A stretch of DNA of 64,000 bases, taken from assembly GCA_018241725.1 (NCBI GenBank), contig JAFEDI010000067.1, positions 1 to 64,000 on the forward strand, in the 5' to 3' direction. Made by a program: the position numbers and the translations under genes. The DNA comes from Pseudomonadota bacterium (GTDB lineage Bacteria; Pseudomonadota; Gammaproteobacteria; Burkholderiales; Rhodocyclaceae). Below the pieces are notes generated by a model. That model was not told where the DNA came from, did not search any database, and was given only the letters and a program-made list of their open reading frames with translations. Shown here piece after piece: positions 51,623 through 60,135 of the stretch (positions within the stretch are counted from its first letter, which is position 1; the number at the start of each line of letters is the position of its first letter).

Positions 51623-52665
51623 ACGCCCTCCTCCTCGACCCCCAGGCGGTGGCCATCGTCTGCAAGCAGGCGCTCGAATCCGTGGAGGGACCGGCGGGCG
51701 TGATCTTCCCGCCCAGCTACCCCGGCAAGACCAGCGATGACGGGCCCACCTACAACATCAGCACCTTCGCGGACGGGCGGAACATCTGCACGATCGATTC
51801 GGTGCAGTCCCAAGCCAACCGGATCGAGGCCGCGTTTCTGCAGGCCCCTTACCGGGCCTTGGTGCGCGCGGTGTCGGTGAAGGCGCAGCTGGCCGATGGC
51901 GAAGTGAAGAACATCGACGTACTGCAGGCACCGCACCGGCTCGCCGATGCCACGCTGCGTTTCTCCGATCTGCGCGAGGCGGCGGAAGAAGCCTTCAAGG
52001 CCTTCCGGTCGGCGCCGGCCGGCATCGCCAAGCTGTCCCCGATGTCGCTGCTGCTCGGCGCCTGGGACTCCCGAGGCACGCAGAGCAAGATCCCGCGCGC
52101 CTTCACGTCCCGGATCGACGCCTACAACGTGCATCGGCTGCAGCGCCATGCGCTGTATTCGGCTGCACTCACCAGCAAGGAGATCGGAAACGAAGAGAAC
52201 AGCGGCACGCTGTCGAAGGTGGGCCTGGATAGCGCACCGTCCGGACCGTCCCCGGCCGGCGTGGTCGCTGACGGGGGCGTCCGGCGGGATTCGGTGTTGA
52301 ACCTCATTGCGCTGCGCCAGAACTGCCAGTCCGACCTGGCGGGCGCCGCGCCCGATGCCCTGTCGACTTACATATTCGGGCTCGGGCTGGTGGCGCTGAC
52401 ACTGCAGCCGGAGGCCTTTCTGCGCCAGGGCTGCCTGTTGGTCGCGGCGGGCCCTGTCGAGGCGGTGGTCCGCACGCGGGACGGCAGCCAGGCGGTGTTT
52501 GCGCTGACGGCCGACGAGGCACTGGCCTATGCCCAGGCGGCGGCCGAGCGCTTTGGCGTTGCCGACCTCGAACCGATCACCGCGCAGTTCCAGCCGGAGC
52601 TGATCGTCGAGAAGGAGAAGAAGGGCAAAGGCAAGAAGGGCGCCAAGGAGAGCGCGGGTGCCTGA
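51595..52665 (+). CDS. csb1: Csb1 / Cas7 backbone protein (GSU0053 family, type I-G)
   Basis: A 356-residue Cas7-type backbone subunit. The start MSAEVFDRLNALLLDPQAVA follows ACGAGG and lies inside the cas3 end. Csb1 features include IDSVQSQANRIEAAF (about 63-77), the LADATLRFSDLREA region (about 115-128), LSPMSLLLGAWDSRGTQSKI (about 145-164) and PRAFTSRIDAYNVHRLQRHA (about 165-184). The C-terminus is Lys-rich (EKEKKGKGKKGAK). It should coat the crRNA in the interference complex. Confidence 0.93.
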   Translation: MSAEVFDRLNALLLDPQAVAIVCKQALESVEGPAGVIFPPSYPGKTSDDGPTYNISTFADGRNICTIDSVQSQANRIEAAFLQAPYRALVRAVSVKAQLADGEVKNIDVLQAPHRLADATLRFSDLREAAEEAFKAFRSAPAGIAKLSPMSLLLGAWDSRGTQSKIPRAFTSRIDAYNVHRLQRHALYSAALTSKEIGNEENSGTLSKVGLDSAPSGPSPAGVVADGGVRRDSVLNLIALRQNCQSDLAGAAPDALSTYIFGLGLVALTLQPEAFLRQGCLLVAAGPVEAVVRTRDGSQAVFALTADEALAYAQAAAERFGVADLEPITAQFQPELIVEKEKKGKGKKGAKESAGA

Positions 52666-54055
52666 TCGCTGGCTGGTTCTCGAAGCCCGGTTTCATGCGG
52701 GCCTGTACCGGGGGTCGGAGTGGCCGCCCTCGCCGTTCCGCCTCCTCCAAGCCATCGTCGCCGGTAACCGCTCGATTAAGGCGCCGGGGCTGGCCTGGTT
52801 CGAGCAGCAGGCGGCGCCGGACATCTTCGCGCCGGCGGAAGTGCCGGAGAGCCGTTACACGATCTATGTCCCGAACAACACGGATCGACGTAAGCGCGAT
52901 GGGCAGTCCACGGCCCGGGACGTCATCGAGCGGCGGGTGTCGGGCCCGGTCCGCTATGTGTATGCGCTGCGTTCCGACACCGATCTCGCCGAGGCCGCGC
53001 AGTTGATCGGCACGGCGAGCCAACTCCACACGCTGGGCTCGGGGCAGGATCAGGCGAGCCTGGCCGGGCGCATCGAAGGGGCCCGGCCGGCGAGTGTCGA
53101 GACGGAGTGCCATTACGCACCGTCCCACGCGAGCCGATTGATGCCGCTGCGCAGTGATGTCGACGTGCAGCTGCGGGTCCCGGTCGCGGGGTCTCTCGTC
53201 GCTCTGGAGGAGCGGTTCCAGGCGAGCCAGACCCGGCTCAGCAAGGACAAGGGCTGGTTCTCGCCGGTGCTCGCACCAGCCGTGCACGAGGTGATGGCGT
53301 ACTCGCCGGCCGGACAGGCGGCGCGGGTAGCCATGTTGCCGCTGCATCTCAGAAAGCCCGAGCAGGCGCAGGCGTTTCGTCCTTTCGACGCCCGTAACGC
53401 CGTGGTCGTGGCGGCGCTGCTGCGCGGGGCCATCATGCGGCGGACCGAGACATCGCGCCTCGCGGACTTTGCGGCGGGGTACGGGCCCGAGACCGAGCCG
53501 GACCACCGGCTGTCGTGGGTGCCCCTGCCCTCCCTGGGCCACGCCCACACCGATGGGTTGATCCGGCGGGCGCTGCTGATGGCACCGATCGAATGTCTTC
53601 CCGAGGTGGCCGAGTTGGCGGGCGTCCTGGGCCAGGACGCCCTGCAGATGACCGACGAGGACAGCGGCGAGTGTGTCGCCCAGGCGGTGCTCGCCGATCC
53701 GGACGACGGGGTCTTCAACGCCTATCGGCGCGAGAGCACCGAGTGGACCAGCATCACGCCGGTGATCCTGCCCGGCGATCACGCCGACTCGCCGCGCCTG
53801 GTGCGCAACCTGATCTTGAAGGCCCTCCGCCATGCCGGCATCGACACCGGGCTCTTGGCCGACTTCTCGACGAGCTGCGTGCCGTTCCTGCCCCAGTCGC
53901 ATCACGTCGGCGACTACCGGCTCAAGGCCTGGAAGGCGACGCGGCTGATTCCGCTCCACGTGCGGCTGCGGTTTCACCGGCCGTTACGGGGGCCGTTACT
54001 GCTCGGGCGGGGGCGGCACTTCGGGTTGGGGGTGTTTTGTGGGACGCTTCAATAA
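52658..54055 (+). CDS. csb2: Csb2 / Cas5-Cas6 fusion protein (GSU0054 family, type I-G)
   Basis: A 465-residue protein (GTG start at 52658 with AAGGAG upstream, overlapping csb1 by 8 bp). The N-terminal half is Cas5-like: WLVLEARFHAGLYRGSEWPP and SPFRLLQAIVAGN (about 4-38). The C-terminal half is Cas6-like, with PFLPQSHHVGDYRLKAW (a candidate catalytic His, about 413) and the glycine-rich RGRHFGLGVF near the end. It should cut the pre-crRNA in the repeat hairpin and hold the 5' handle. It ends the cas operon; no cas1, cas2 or cas4 follows. Confidence 0.93.
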   Translation: MPDRWLVLEARFHAGLYRGSEWPPSPFRLLQAIVAGNRSIKAPGLAWFEQQAAPDIFAPAEVPESRYTIYVPNNTDRRKRDGQSTARDVIERRVSGPVRYVYALRSDTDLAEAAQLIGTASQLHTLGSGQDQASLAGRIEGARPASVETECHYAPSHASRLMPLRSDVDVQLRVPVAGSLVALEERFQASQTRLSKDKGWFSPVLAPAVHEVMAYSPAGQAARVAMLPLHLRKPEQAQAFRPFDARNAVVVAALLRGAIMRRTETSRLADFAAGYGPETEPDHRLSWVPLPSLGHAHTDGLIRRALLMAPIECLPEVAELAGVLGQDALQMTDEDSGECVAQAVLADPDDGVFNAYRRESTEWTSITPVILPGDHADSPRLVRNLILKALRHAGIDTGLLADFSTSCVPFLPQSHHVGDYRLKAWKATRLIPLHVRLRFHRPLRGPLLLGRGRHFGLGVFCGTLQ

Positions 54056-54273
54056 AACACACGTGGCCGAGAAAAGACGTGAGCACTCTTTCGATCTCTG
54101 CTAACCACGGCTCAGCGTCTCGAAAAATCGAAAGCATGTATGAGACAGAGACCACAGGACATCAACTGGTTCCAAAATAAAAAACGCTTAGCGAAGAAGG
54201 ATCCAGTGCGTCAAATGACTGAATCTATAGAAATAAAGCCACAAATTACCTCCTACAGCACGACGCTAGATTT
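54056..54273. other. Gap between cas operon and Septu-like operon
   Basis: No gene is recognised. Composition changes sharply from GC-rich cas sequence to AT-rich sequence around 54060, suggesting a junction between separately acquired blocks. The AT-rich part probably carries the promoter of the next operon. Confidence 0.45.
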
Positions 54274-56013
54274 ATGCGAATAATATACACTGGCCGAGAC
54301 ATCAAGAAGCAAAAAGCTATTCTTGCCGAGCACCAAGACGTGATCATCCTGCTGTACGACAATTGGGATGACTACAGCTACAAGACATCCTTCCCAACCG
54401 AGTGTCTGCTAAACGGCAACAACGTCGACATCGGCACCATCAAAATCCTGGTCGAAGACAAGAAAACAACCTTTGCCTACTTAGACTCTCTGGTTGCCGG
54501 CGGATGGGATGGGATGTTCCCGATCCCGAACACGCAATATGTCTCCGTTCCTGCAGCGCTTACGTTCTACGAGCAGCTCGAGGGCCATCTTGGGTTGGAC
54601 GCGGCGATTGCCGCAGCCCAGTTACTGCGCGATGCAAGTTACCTAACGAAGCTCTTAGACGACAACAACGCTCTGCGCCTGCTCAACACTGATGGGTTCC
54701 GCCATTCACTCCAACGCGAGCGCGGCGCGATCAAGGCCTACCTGGACGGCTGGAAGCTCTTCGGACAACGTAGCATCACAATTGGAAACCAGACCTTCAC
54801 TTTCCGCACGCCGTCAGGCGAATCCACATCAATTGATCTGCGTTTCAACTCCCCAACCCCTTTGCCTCATGATATCAATGTCTTAATTGGCCCCAATGGC
54901 GTAGGAAAATCTCAGTTATTGCTGCAAATTGTCAATAATTGGTTGCAGCTACCCCCCTCTGGTCAGGATCAATTCGGCTTCACAGAGCGCCCTAACCTGA
55001 ATCAGTTGGTGGTTGTGTCCTATAGCCCGTTTGAATTGTTTCCAGTTGACACCAGTGAGGACCTGGACCGAAAGGACCATGATGTCTACCGCTATTTCGG
55101 TTTCCGTGGGCGGATGAAGGCCTTAACCGATAGCAAGCGAGGTTCCGAACGCGTGACACTGTCGCGTGACTTCCCCAAAACTAATGCTGCACGTTCACTG
55201 CTAGCCTGCTTGGAAGACGATAAGAAGTACGGAGCAATTAAGGAATGGTCTAGCAAGCTGAGGACGATGGAGGGTGTGCTTAAGCTCGCATTCTCTTTCG
55301 ATCGAGCTGCCGTGGCGGTAGACAGTAACGCCAACGTTGATTGCTTCTTCACCACGCAGGAATTACTCACGGAGTCATATCTGGAAGGTGAGTTCAGCGA
55401 CGAAGATTTCCACTCACAAAGCCAGCTATACGTGCCCATCGCCTCTGACCGCGTGCAGGAACTCAAAGTTGACGAATTGAGGAAACACGTGCAAGACCAG
55501 CTCGGAGTCATGTTCCTGAAGGACGGTAAACCCATCCACCTCAGTTCTGGTCAGCGGCTCTTCTCGTACATTGTCATCAACATATTGGGGGCTATACGAC
55601 GCAACAGCCTCATCCTGGTCGACGAACCAGAATTGTTCCTGCATCCCACGCTAGAGATTACGTTCATTCGCATGCTAAAGGAGATTCTTGCCAACTACAG
55701 CTCCAAGGCACTCCTAGCTACGCATTCCCTAGTCACGGTACGCGAGATACCGCGCGAGTGCGTGCACGTTTTTGAAGAATCCAACGAGGGGCTCAAGATC
55801 AAGCCCCCCCCATTCGAGACCTTCGGTGGTGATGTACAACGTATTTCCTCGTACGTTTTCGGCGACAAATCGTTGTCCAAGCCTTACGAAGACTGGCTTA
55901 AAAAGCAATTAGCGCAATATGGATCAGCCGAGCAGCTAATTTCTGCCCTGGGCAAGAACATCAACGAAGAGCTAATTGTCCAAATCCACGCAATGGAGGC
56001 CGGCCAATGGTAG
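54274..56013 (+). CDS. ptuA: Septu-like defence ATPase (PtuA-like)
   Basis: A 579-residue AAA/ABC-type ATPase. Walker A is GPNGVGKSQLL (about 207-217), the ABC signature-like motif is HLSSGQRLFSYIV (about 421-433), Walker B is LILVDEPELFLHPT (about 447-460) and the H-loop is LLATHSLVTVRE (about 480-491). This is the OLD/RecF-type arrangement of PtuA. About 190 residues precede the ATPase and may sense a trigger. It overlaps the HNH gene in ATGGTAG, so the two are translationally coupled. PtuA and PtuB together act against phage in Septu systems; identity is by architecture. Confidence 0.85.
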   Translation: MRIIYTGRDIKKQKAILAEHQDVIILLYDNWDDYSYKTSFPTECLLNGNNVDIGTIKILVEDKKTTFAYLDSLVAGGWDGMFPIPNTQYVSVPAALTFYEQLEGHLGLDAAIAAAQLLRDASYLTKLLDDNNALRLLNTDGFRHSLQRERGAIKAYLDGWKLFGQRSITIGNQTFTFRTPSGESTSIDLRFNSPTPLPHDINVLIGPNGVGKSQLLLQIVNNWLQLPPSGQDQFGFTERPNLNQLVVVSYSPFELFPVDTSEDLDRKDHDVYRYFGFRGRMKALTDSKRGSERVTLSRDFPKTNAARSLLACLEDDKKYGAIKEWSSKLRTMEGVLKLAFSFDRAAVAVDSNANVDCFFTTQELLTESYLEGEFSDEDFHSQSQLYVPIASDRVQELKVDELRKHVQDQLGVMFLKDGKPIHLSSGQRLFSYIVINILGAIRRNSLILVDEPELFLHPTLEITFIRMLKEILANYSSKALLATHSLVTVREIPRECVHVFEESNEGLKIKPPPFETFGGDVQRISSYVFGDKSLSKPYEDWLKKQLAQYGSAEQLISALGKNINEELIVQIHAMEAGQW

Positions 56014-56849
56014 TTCGCTTGATTTGCCCCGACGCAGACCAGAATAAGTTCATCGACGAGGTAGTCGAACAGCGTCAGAACGGTCGAAACGCCAAGTTCT
56101 TCACCAAGATAAAAGACGACTGGAAAGCTCGGGTCAAAGCCTACCTTCGCGAAAACGGTGACCCAGCAATTATCAAGCCTTGGCAAGAAGCGCTATCGCA
56201 CGCGACAACATTTAAGAACCTATATCTGAGTCCAGACGAAAACTCGGTTCAGCATCCCGTACTCACGAACCTACGCTCACGCGAGTTGCAACTCTGTCCG
56301 GCATGCGGTGAAGACGGCACGCCAAACACACTTGATCACTATCTGCCCAAGCAGACGTATCCTGAGTTCTCGATCACAGCCCACAACCTTTTCCCGATGT
56401 GCGACATCTGCCAAGGTGAAAAGCTCACGGAAACGGTCAACTCAGCAAACGAGCGTCTGTTCGTGCATCCCTACTTCGACCAGTTCATTGAAGTTCAGGT
56501 TCTGCATCTTCAGATCAGACCACCCTATGAAGCACCAGAAAACATACAGCTAACGCCAGACTCTGGACTGGATCCCGCACAATCCGCTTTAGTAGCACGC
56601 CACCTGGTTCACCTCGCGATCCCAAAGCGCTACTACCACTTCTTCAAGGATGAGTACCTGAGATTGCTGCGACTGGTTCGTACAATGCGCCAGCAAGACC
56701 TAAACATAACCACTATCTTAGAAGTTTTTAGAGAAAAAGCACGAGACAAGTCCATCAACTCATGGGGGCACATCTTTTATACCGGAGTGCTTTCCAATCC
56801 TGGCCTGATGGACTATCTGAAGCAGGGTCAATTGCCAGAGAAGCTGTAG
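56007..56849 (+). CDS. ptuB: Septu-like HNH endonuclease (PtuB-like)
   Basis: A 280-residue HNH nuclease. Zinc and catalytic positions are in LCPACGEDGTPNTLDHYLPK (about 95-114; CxxC then DHYLPK with the catalytic His) and the second CxxC LFPMCDICQGEK (about 128-139). This is the PtuB pattern. The rest is helical (VARHLVHLAIPKRYYHFFKD). Coupled start within the ptuA stop. In Septu the ATPase restrains the nuclease until phage infection; the same is expected here. Confidence 0.85.
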   Translation: MVVRLICPDADQNKFIDEVVEQRQNGRNAKFFTKIKDDWKARVKAYLRENGDPAIIKPWQEALSHATTFKNLYLSPDENSVQHPVLTNLRSRELQLCPACGEDGTPNTLDHYLPKQTYPEFSITAHNLFPMCDICQGEKLTETVNSANERLFVHPYFDQFIEVQVLHLQIRPPYEAPENIQLTPDSGLDPAQSALVARHLVHLAIPKRYYHFFKDEYLRLLRLVRTMRQQDLNITTILEVFREKARDKSINSWGHIFYTGVLSNPGLMDYLKQGQLPEKL

Positions 56850-56896
56850 TCTGGTGTCTGCCCATAACTCAAACACATACAAAACGACTCCAGCCC

Positions 56897-57370
56897 ATGC
56901 CAACAAAAGATCTTCTAGTCCCACTGGCAAGCGTACTCCTCGGCAGTGTCATGACTCTCGCGGGCACATACATGCAAGCGGAAATGACCGCAAAAAAGGA
57001 GGCGACAGCACAACGCCAAGTCAAACTGGAACAACTCTTAGAGTCTGTGCAGATGATGGACTACTGTCGCCTTGAGTACACCAGAAATGCTGAAATGCAT
57101 CCTGAGTGCCGTAAAACGCGCCCCAACGACAAAGCACTTGCCCTCTCTGTTCTTTACTTTCCTGAACTGACCAAGAGCTTCGGCATCCTCAATGAGGCGG
57201 TGTCAAGGAATAGAGAGTCAGTATCACGCTGCCGCTCAATGGGGAGTCCCGAATCTGACGAGTTTCGGCGCTGTGTCGAGCCGTTTGTCGGTGACAAAAT
57301 TGTCGCACATGCAATCGGGGACTTCACTGCAGCGGCATTCATAACCATGCAGAGGATTACTTCTCGATAG
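56897..57370 (+). CDS. Hypothetical membrane-anchored small protein
   Basis: A 157-residue protein. An N-terminal hydrophobic segment LLVPLASVLLGSVMTLAGTY (about 6-25) should be a single membrane anchor, followed by a basic and helical part AEMTAKKEATAQRQVKLEQL. It carries several Cys (DYCRLEYT, HPECRKTR, SRCRSMG, RRCVEPF) that may form disulfides if exported. No family was recognised. It lies 47 bp downstream of ptuB in the same orientation and may be an accessory of that operon. Confidence 0.6.
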   Translation: MPTKDLLVPLASVLLGSVMTLAGTYMQAEMTAKKEATAQRQVKLEQLLESVQMMDYCRLEYTRNAEMHPECRKTRPNDKALALSVLYFPELTKSFGILNEAVSRNRESVSRCRSMGSPESDEFRRCVEPFVGDKIVAHAIGDFTAAAFITMQRITSR

Positions 57371-57660
57371 CTTAAACCTCAAATAGCTCTGCCAAAGAAG
57401 GGCGCGGAAGCGCCCCCGCGCAACTTGATTTTGATAACTCCTCTGTTACTTCGAGGGTAGCAGTAGCTCCGCCCTTTCGGTATAACGCCCTCAACGCGGC
57501 AGGCAAAGACTCATTCTGTAGAGCGAGTGGCTGGCTATATTTAGCACCGATGCCACTTAGCGCTCCCAATTTGGCCTTGGGGCGGAACCACTTCCGCCGT
57601 GACATGATCCGGCCACCTGAGCAACCCTAGTTGCTCAGCCCTTTCCCGGATCTCTTCACC
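57371..57660. other. Gap with a GC hairpin and a repeated 37-bp element
   Basis: A hairpin GGGCGC-GGAA-GCGCCC at 57400-57415 may end the preceding operon. A 37-bp stretch at about 57587-57623 (CGGAACCACTTCCGCCGTGA ... GATCCGGCCACCTG) recurs with about six differences at 60262-60298. A 77-codon minus-strand frame at 57372-57605 has no supporting signal. Confidence 0.5.
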
Positions 57661-58053
57661 ATGAATCACCATGAGACTGCGCCGACCTCCACGTCTGTGC
57701 ATACCCTCGACCCCCGCTACCTGCCGGCCGTGTTCCAGCCCTTCATCCGCAAGGTCGGCCCGGCACCCACGATCACGCTGATTGAACACTACGGCGGAAC
57801 CCGCGTGCTGATCCCCTATCACGCCGATCCATCCCACTCGCTGGCCCAGCTTCTGGGCTTTGAAGCCTTCGAGCGACTCGTCCAGGAGTTCGGGGGAGAC
57901 ACCATTGACGTTCCCCTCGGCACCATCGCCAAGCGGGCCACCCGTAACGCACGGATCAAGGCCGGTCGAGCGGCAGGGGAAACCACGGCTTCATTGGCTC
58001 GGCGCTTCCATCTCACCGAACGCGCGATCCGGCTGATCGTGAATACCAAGTAA
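57661..58053 (+). CDS. Mor-family transcription activator-like protein
   Basis: A 130-residue protein of the Mu Mor/C family. The dimer region shows EHYGGTRVLIPYHADPSH and RLVQEFGGDTIDVPLGTIA, then a basic linker RATRNARIKAGRAA and a C-terminal HTH TTASLARRFHLTERAIRLIV (about 107-126). It is only distantly like the copy at 33849. It is on the plus strand, opposite to the Mu-like early operon at 60.4-64 kb, whereas in Mu the mor gene follows that operon in the same direction, so this part is rearranged or foreign. Confidence 0.82.
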   Translation: MNHHETAPTSTSVHTLDPRYLPAVFQPFIRKVGPAPTITLIEHYGGTRVLIPYHADPSHSLAQLLGFEAFERLVQEFGGDTIDVPLGTIAKRATRNARIKAGRAAGETTASLARRFHLTERAIRLIVNTK

Positions 58054-58320
58054 ACGAGACGTCCAGCCCCGGGTTCGACCGTCCCGGTAGCGCTCATCAT
58101 GGCCAAAGCCACGGCGTCGGCAGCTTATTCAGCGTAGTCAGTTAGCCTAGGAGCCGCACATGGAGTAACACACACGTCGGTGCCACGCAGGTTCACATAG
58201 TCATTCGCGAGCCTCGGCCGAAAGGACCGCTCCCTGACTAGTCAGGGCATCCCAGCGCGCGGCCGCCCAGTCACAGTAAGCAGACTTGTATCCTGCCCTC
58301 AATCGATCCATGCCCCTTGT

Positions 58321-58380
58321 CGGTTGACGAAAGTACGTATTTGCACAATCATGCGGTTGACGAAACCTAGGATTTGCACA
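58321..58380. promoter_or_regulatory. Two 27-bp direct repeats before a coupled gene pair
   Basis: Copies start at 58321 and 58354, both reading CGGTTGACGAAA then five variable bases then ATTTGCACA (22 of 27 identical). The 33-bp period is three helical turns, so a regulator could bind both on one face. The second copy ends one base before the codon that starts the next gene. Likely an operator for the HTH protein encoded downstream. The remainder of 58054-58381 holds no recognised gene. Confidence 0.65.
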
Positions 58381-58381
58381 G

Positions 58382-58981
58382 ATGCCCCTACCGCTACCTT
58401 CTTTTTTCTTCCCTCAACTCACTAGCGTGCGTTTAGAGACCATCTCTGAGTGGCTTTTAGACGAGTTCTACGCCACGGAAGAAGATCTGGATCGACCAAC
58501 AGACAACGGATATACCCGTGGTTGCGCAACCTTCGGGCGCCAGCGGAACCGTATTATTTCTGAAGTCCGGTCCGGACGTCATAGCTGGCTCGGCCTGCTG
58601 AACAGCTCAAACGATCTCGTCTTCACTGTCGGTGATGTCCCTTGCCGATTCAGCAATGATGATCCCGCCAATCCCTCCAAAGATGCAGTCCTGATCGCTA
58701 ATCGGCACCAGACGAGCTTTCTGGAGTTCGCGATCGAGGGGGAGCCTGGTCGCTTCTGCTTCATCATTGACCGCGGTCACGACGGCGCCGCAGAACCGCG
58801 TGTCGTTCTATTGGGATTCAGCCCTGACGGCGCTGTTGCATGCCGCTGGGAATCCGGTACTGTTCGCGTCCTTCGACTGGCGGACCAGCAAGCACTTGCA
58901 CCGTCTGTGGAGGTCTCGAAGCCTCAAGTTGCGCCCAAGCGCCGCGACGAAGGGGATGCCGCCGCCGAAGCTGGACGATGA
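58382..58981 (+). CDS. Unknown protein coupled to an HTH/ImmA-type peptidase
   Basis: A 199-residue protein of no recognised family. The first three quarters look globular (TISEWLLDEFYATEEDLDRP, FTVGDVPCRFSNDDP, RFCFIIDRGHDGAAEPRVVL), whereas the last 30 residues are charged and flexible. Its stop overlaps the next start (ATGA), so both proteins are made together. In paired arrangements with HTH/ImmA proteins the partner is often a toxin or a stress-linked effector. That is only inference here. Confidence 0.68.
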   Translation: MPLPLPSFFFPQLTSVRLETISEWLLDEFYATEEDLDRPTDNGYTRGCATFGRQRNRIISEVRSGRHSWLGLLNSSNDLVFTVGDVPCRFSNDDPANPSKDAVLIANRHQTSFLEFAIEGEPGRFCFIIDRGHDGAAEPRVVLLGFSPDGAVACRWESGTVRVLRLADQQALAPSVEVSKPQVAPKRRDEGDAAAEAGR

Positions 58982-60096
58982 GCAGGTTTATTGGCTCCAA
59001 CCTTCGACTCATCCGCCTCTTTCAAGATTTGTCACTCACGGACCTTGGAGAGAAAGCGGGTGTATCGAAACAGTTTCTGAGCCGTGTGGAGAATGGTGCG
59101 GAATCGGTGTCGGCCTCTTTGGAAGAGGCCCTTGCCGAAACGTTGGGAGTGCTGCCCGAGTTTTTCTACACAGCAGACCCCCATCCAATTGAAGACGAGC
59201 AGTGCCATTTTCGGCGTCAGCTGACAACAAAGGTGGCACTGCGCCAGGTTGCCCGTGCTCGTGGTGAGATGCTTAAACGACTTGTTTCTGTTCTTGATGA
59301 ACATGTCGAGTTACCTCCATACCGAGTCGGCGAGGCTGACCCGGCTTCTCCTGAATCGATCGAACGTGCTGCCGAAGCATTCCGTTCCATTTTTTCCCTT
59401 GGCCTGGGACCGCTAAGTAACGTCACCCGTATTGCTGAAAACGCGGGATCCGTTGTGATGCGGATCCCCGGCTTGGCCCCAGAAATCGACGCGGTCTCGT
59501 TTGCCACCAAGCGTCCATTGATCGCGTTAAATGGCGACGGTCGCTCTGCGTGCCGAGAGCGGTTTGGTATCGCGCACGAACTAGGGCACTTTTCACTACA
59601 CATTGGCGTTTTGACGGGGGACCGCCTGACCGAAACACAAGCGAACAGGTTTGCTAGCGCACTGCTGCTGCCAAGGAGCACCTTCGCCAATGAATGCCGA
59701 CTAGCGACCAGAGGAACCCGTCTTAGCTGGTCAGGGTTGGCAGAACTCAAGCTGCGCTGGGGCGTATCGAAAGCGGCAATCCTCTTCCGCGGGCGACAGT
59801 TGGGCGTTATCTCCGAAGATCAAGCGCGGTCTGGCTACATCGGACTGAACCGCCATGGAGAGGCCCTCCGTGAAGCTGAGGACGATCAAATCCAGCGTGA
59901 AGAGCCAGAGGTCATTAGTGAGAGTCTTAAGGTGATGAAGGAACATTTTGGCGTTCCTCCATCGGCCGTGGCACGAGCAATGCGTGTCCAGCCAACGCTC
60001 ATGCAAAAGTTGCTTTCATTGCAGCCAACGGACCACGGCGACTTATCTGTTCGGACTAGCGCACCGAAAAGTCCGCAGTTAAGAATCGTCTCGTAG
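58978..60096 (+). CDS. XRE-type HTH protein with ImmA/IrrE-type metallopeptidase domain
   Basis: A 372-residue protein. The N-terminal XRE HTH reads LIRLFQDLSLTDLGEKAGVS and KQFLSRVENGAESVSASLEE (about 11-50). The central domain contains the zinc peptidase motif HELGHFSLHIG (about 200-210) and the downstream ANRFASALLLPRSTF typical of ImmA/IrrE (COG2856) proteins. The last 80 residues are of unknown role. Such proteins control mobile elements or toxin-antitoxin pairs by cutting or binding a repressor. The operator-like direct repeats lie just upstream of this two-gene unit. Confidence 0.88.
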   Translation: MSRFIGSNLRLIRLFQDLSLTDLGEKAGVSKQFLSRVENGAESVSASLEEALAETLGVLPEFFYTADPHPIEDEQCHFRRQLTTKVALRQVARARGEMLKRLVSVLDEHVELPPYRVGEADPASPESIERAAEAFRSIFSLGLGPLSNVTRIAENAGSVVMRIPGLAPEIDAVSFATKRPLIALNGDGRSACRERFGIAHELGHFSLHIGVLTGDRLTETQANRFASALLLPRSTFANECRLATRGTRLSWSGLAELKLRWGVSKAAILFRGRQLGVISEDQARSGYIGLNRHGEALREAEDDQIQREEPEVISESLKVMKEHFGVPPSAVARAMRVQPTLMQKLLSLQPTDHGDLSVRTSAPKSPQLRIVS

Positions 60097-60103
60097 CGGT
60101 AGT

Positions 60104-60135
60104 GAATAACGGCCCCACGCATGGGGCCGTTATTC
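60104..60135. terminator. Strong 13-bp perfect hairpin after the ImmA-type gene
   Basis: Arms GAATAACGGCCCC (60104-60116) and its exact complement (60123-60135) with loop ACGCAT. It begins 7 bp after the stop. There is no long T-run, but the stem ends in TTATTC. It probably terminates or protects the plus-strand transcript. Confidence 0.7.

Noticed and set aside
57488-57556. Possible further CRISPR repeat remnant (CCTCAACG ... AGAGCGAGTGGC)
   Set aside because: The two matching blocks are about eight bases too far apart and the centre does not align; chance similarity is likely.
57372-57605. A 77-codon minus-strand ORF after the membrane-anchored protein gene
   Set aside because: No convincing Shine-Dalgarno sequence or family, and it overlaps a hairpin and a repeat element. 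It was kept only as a note.
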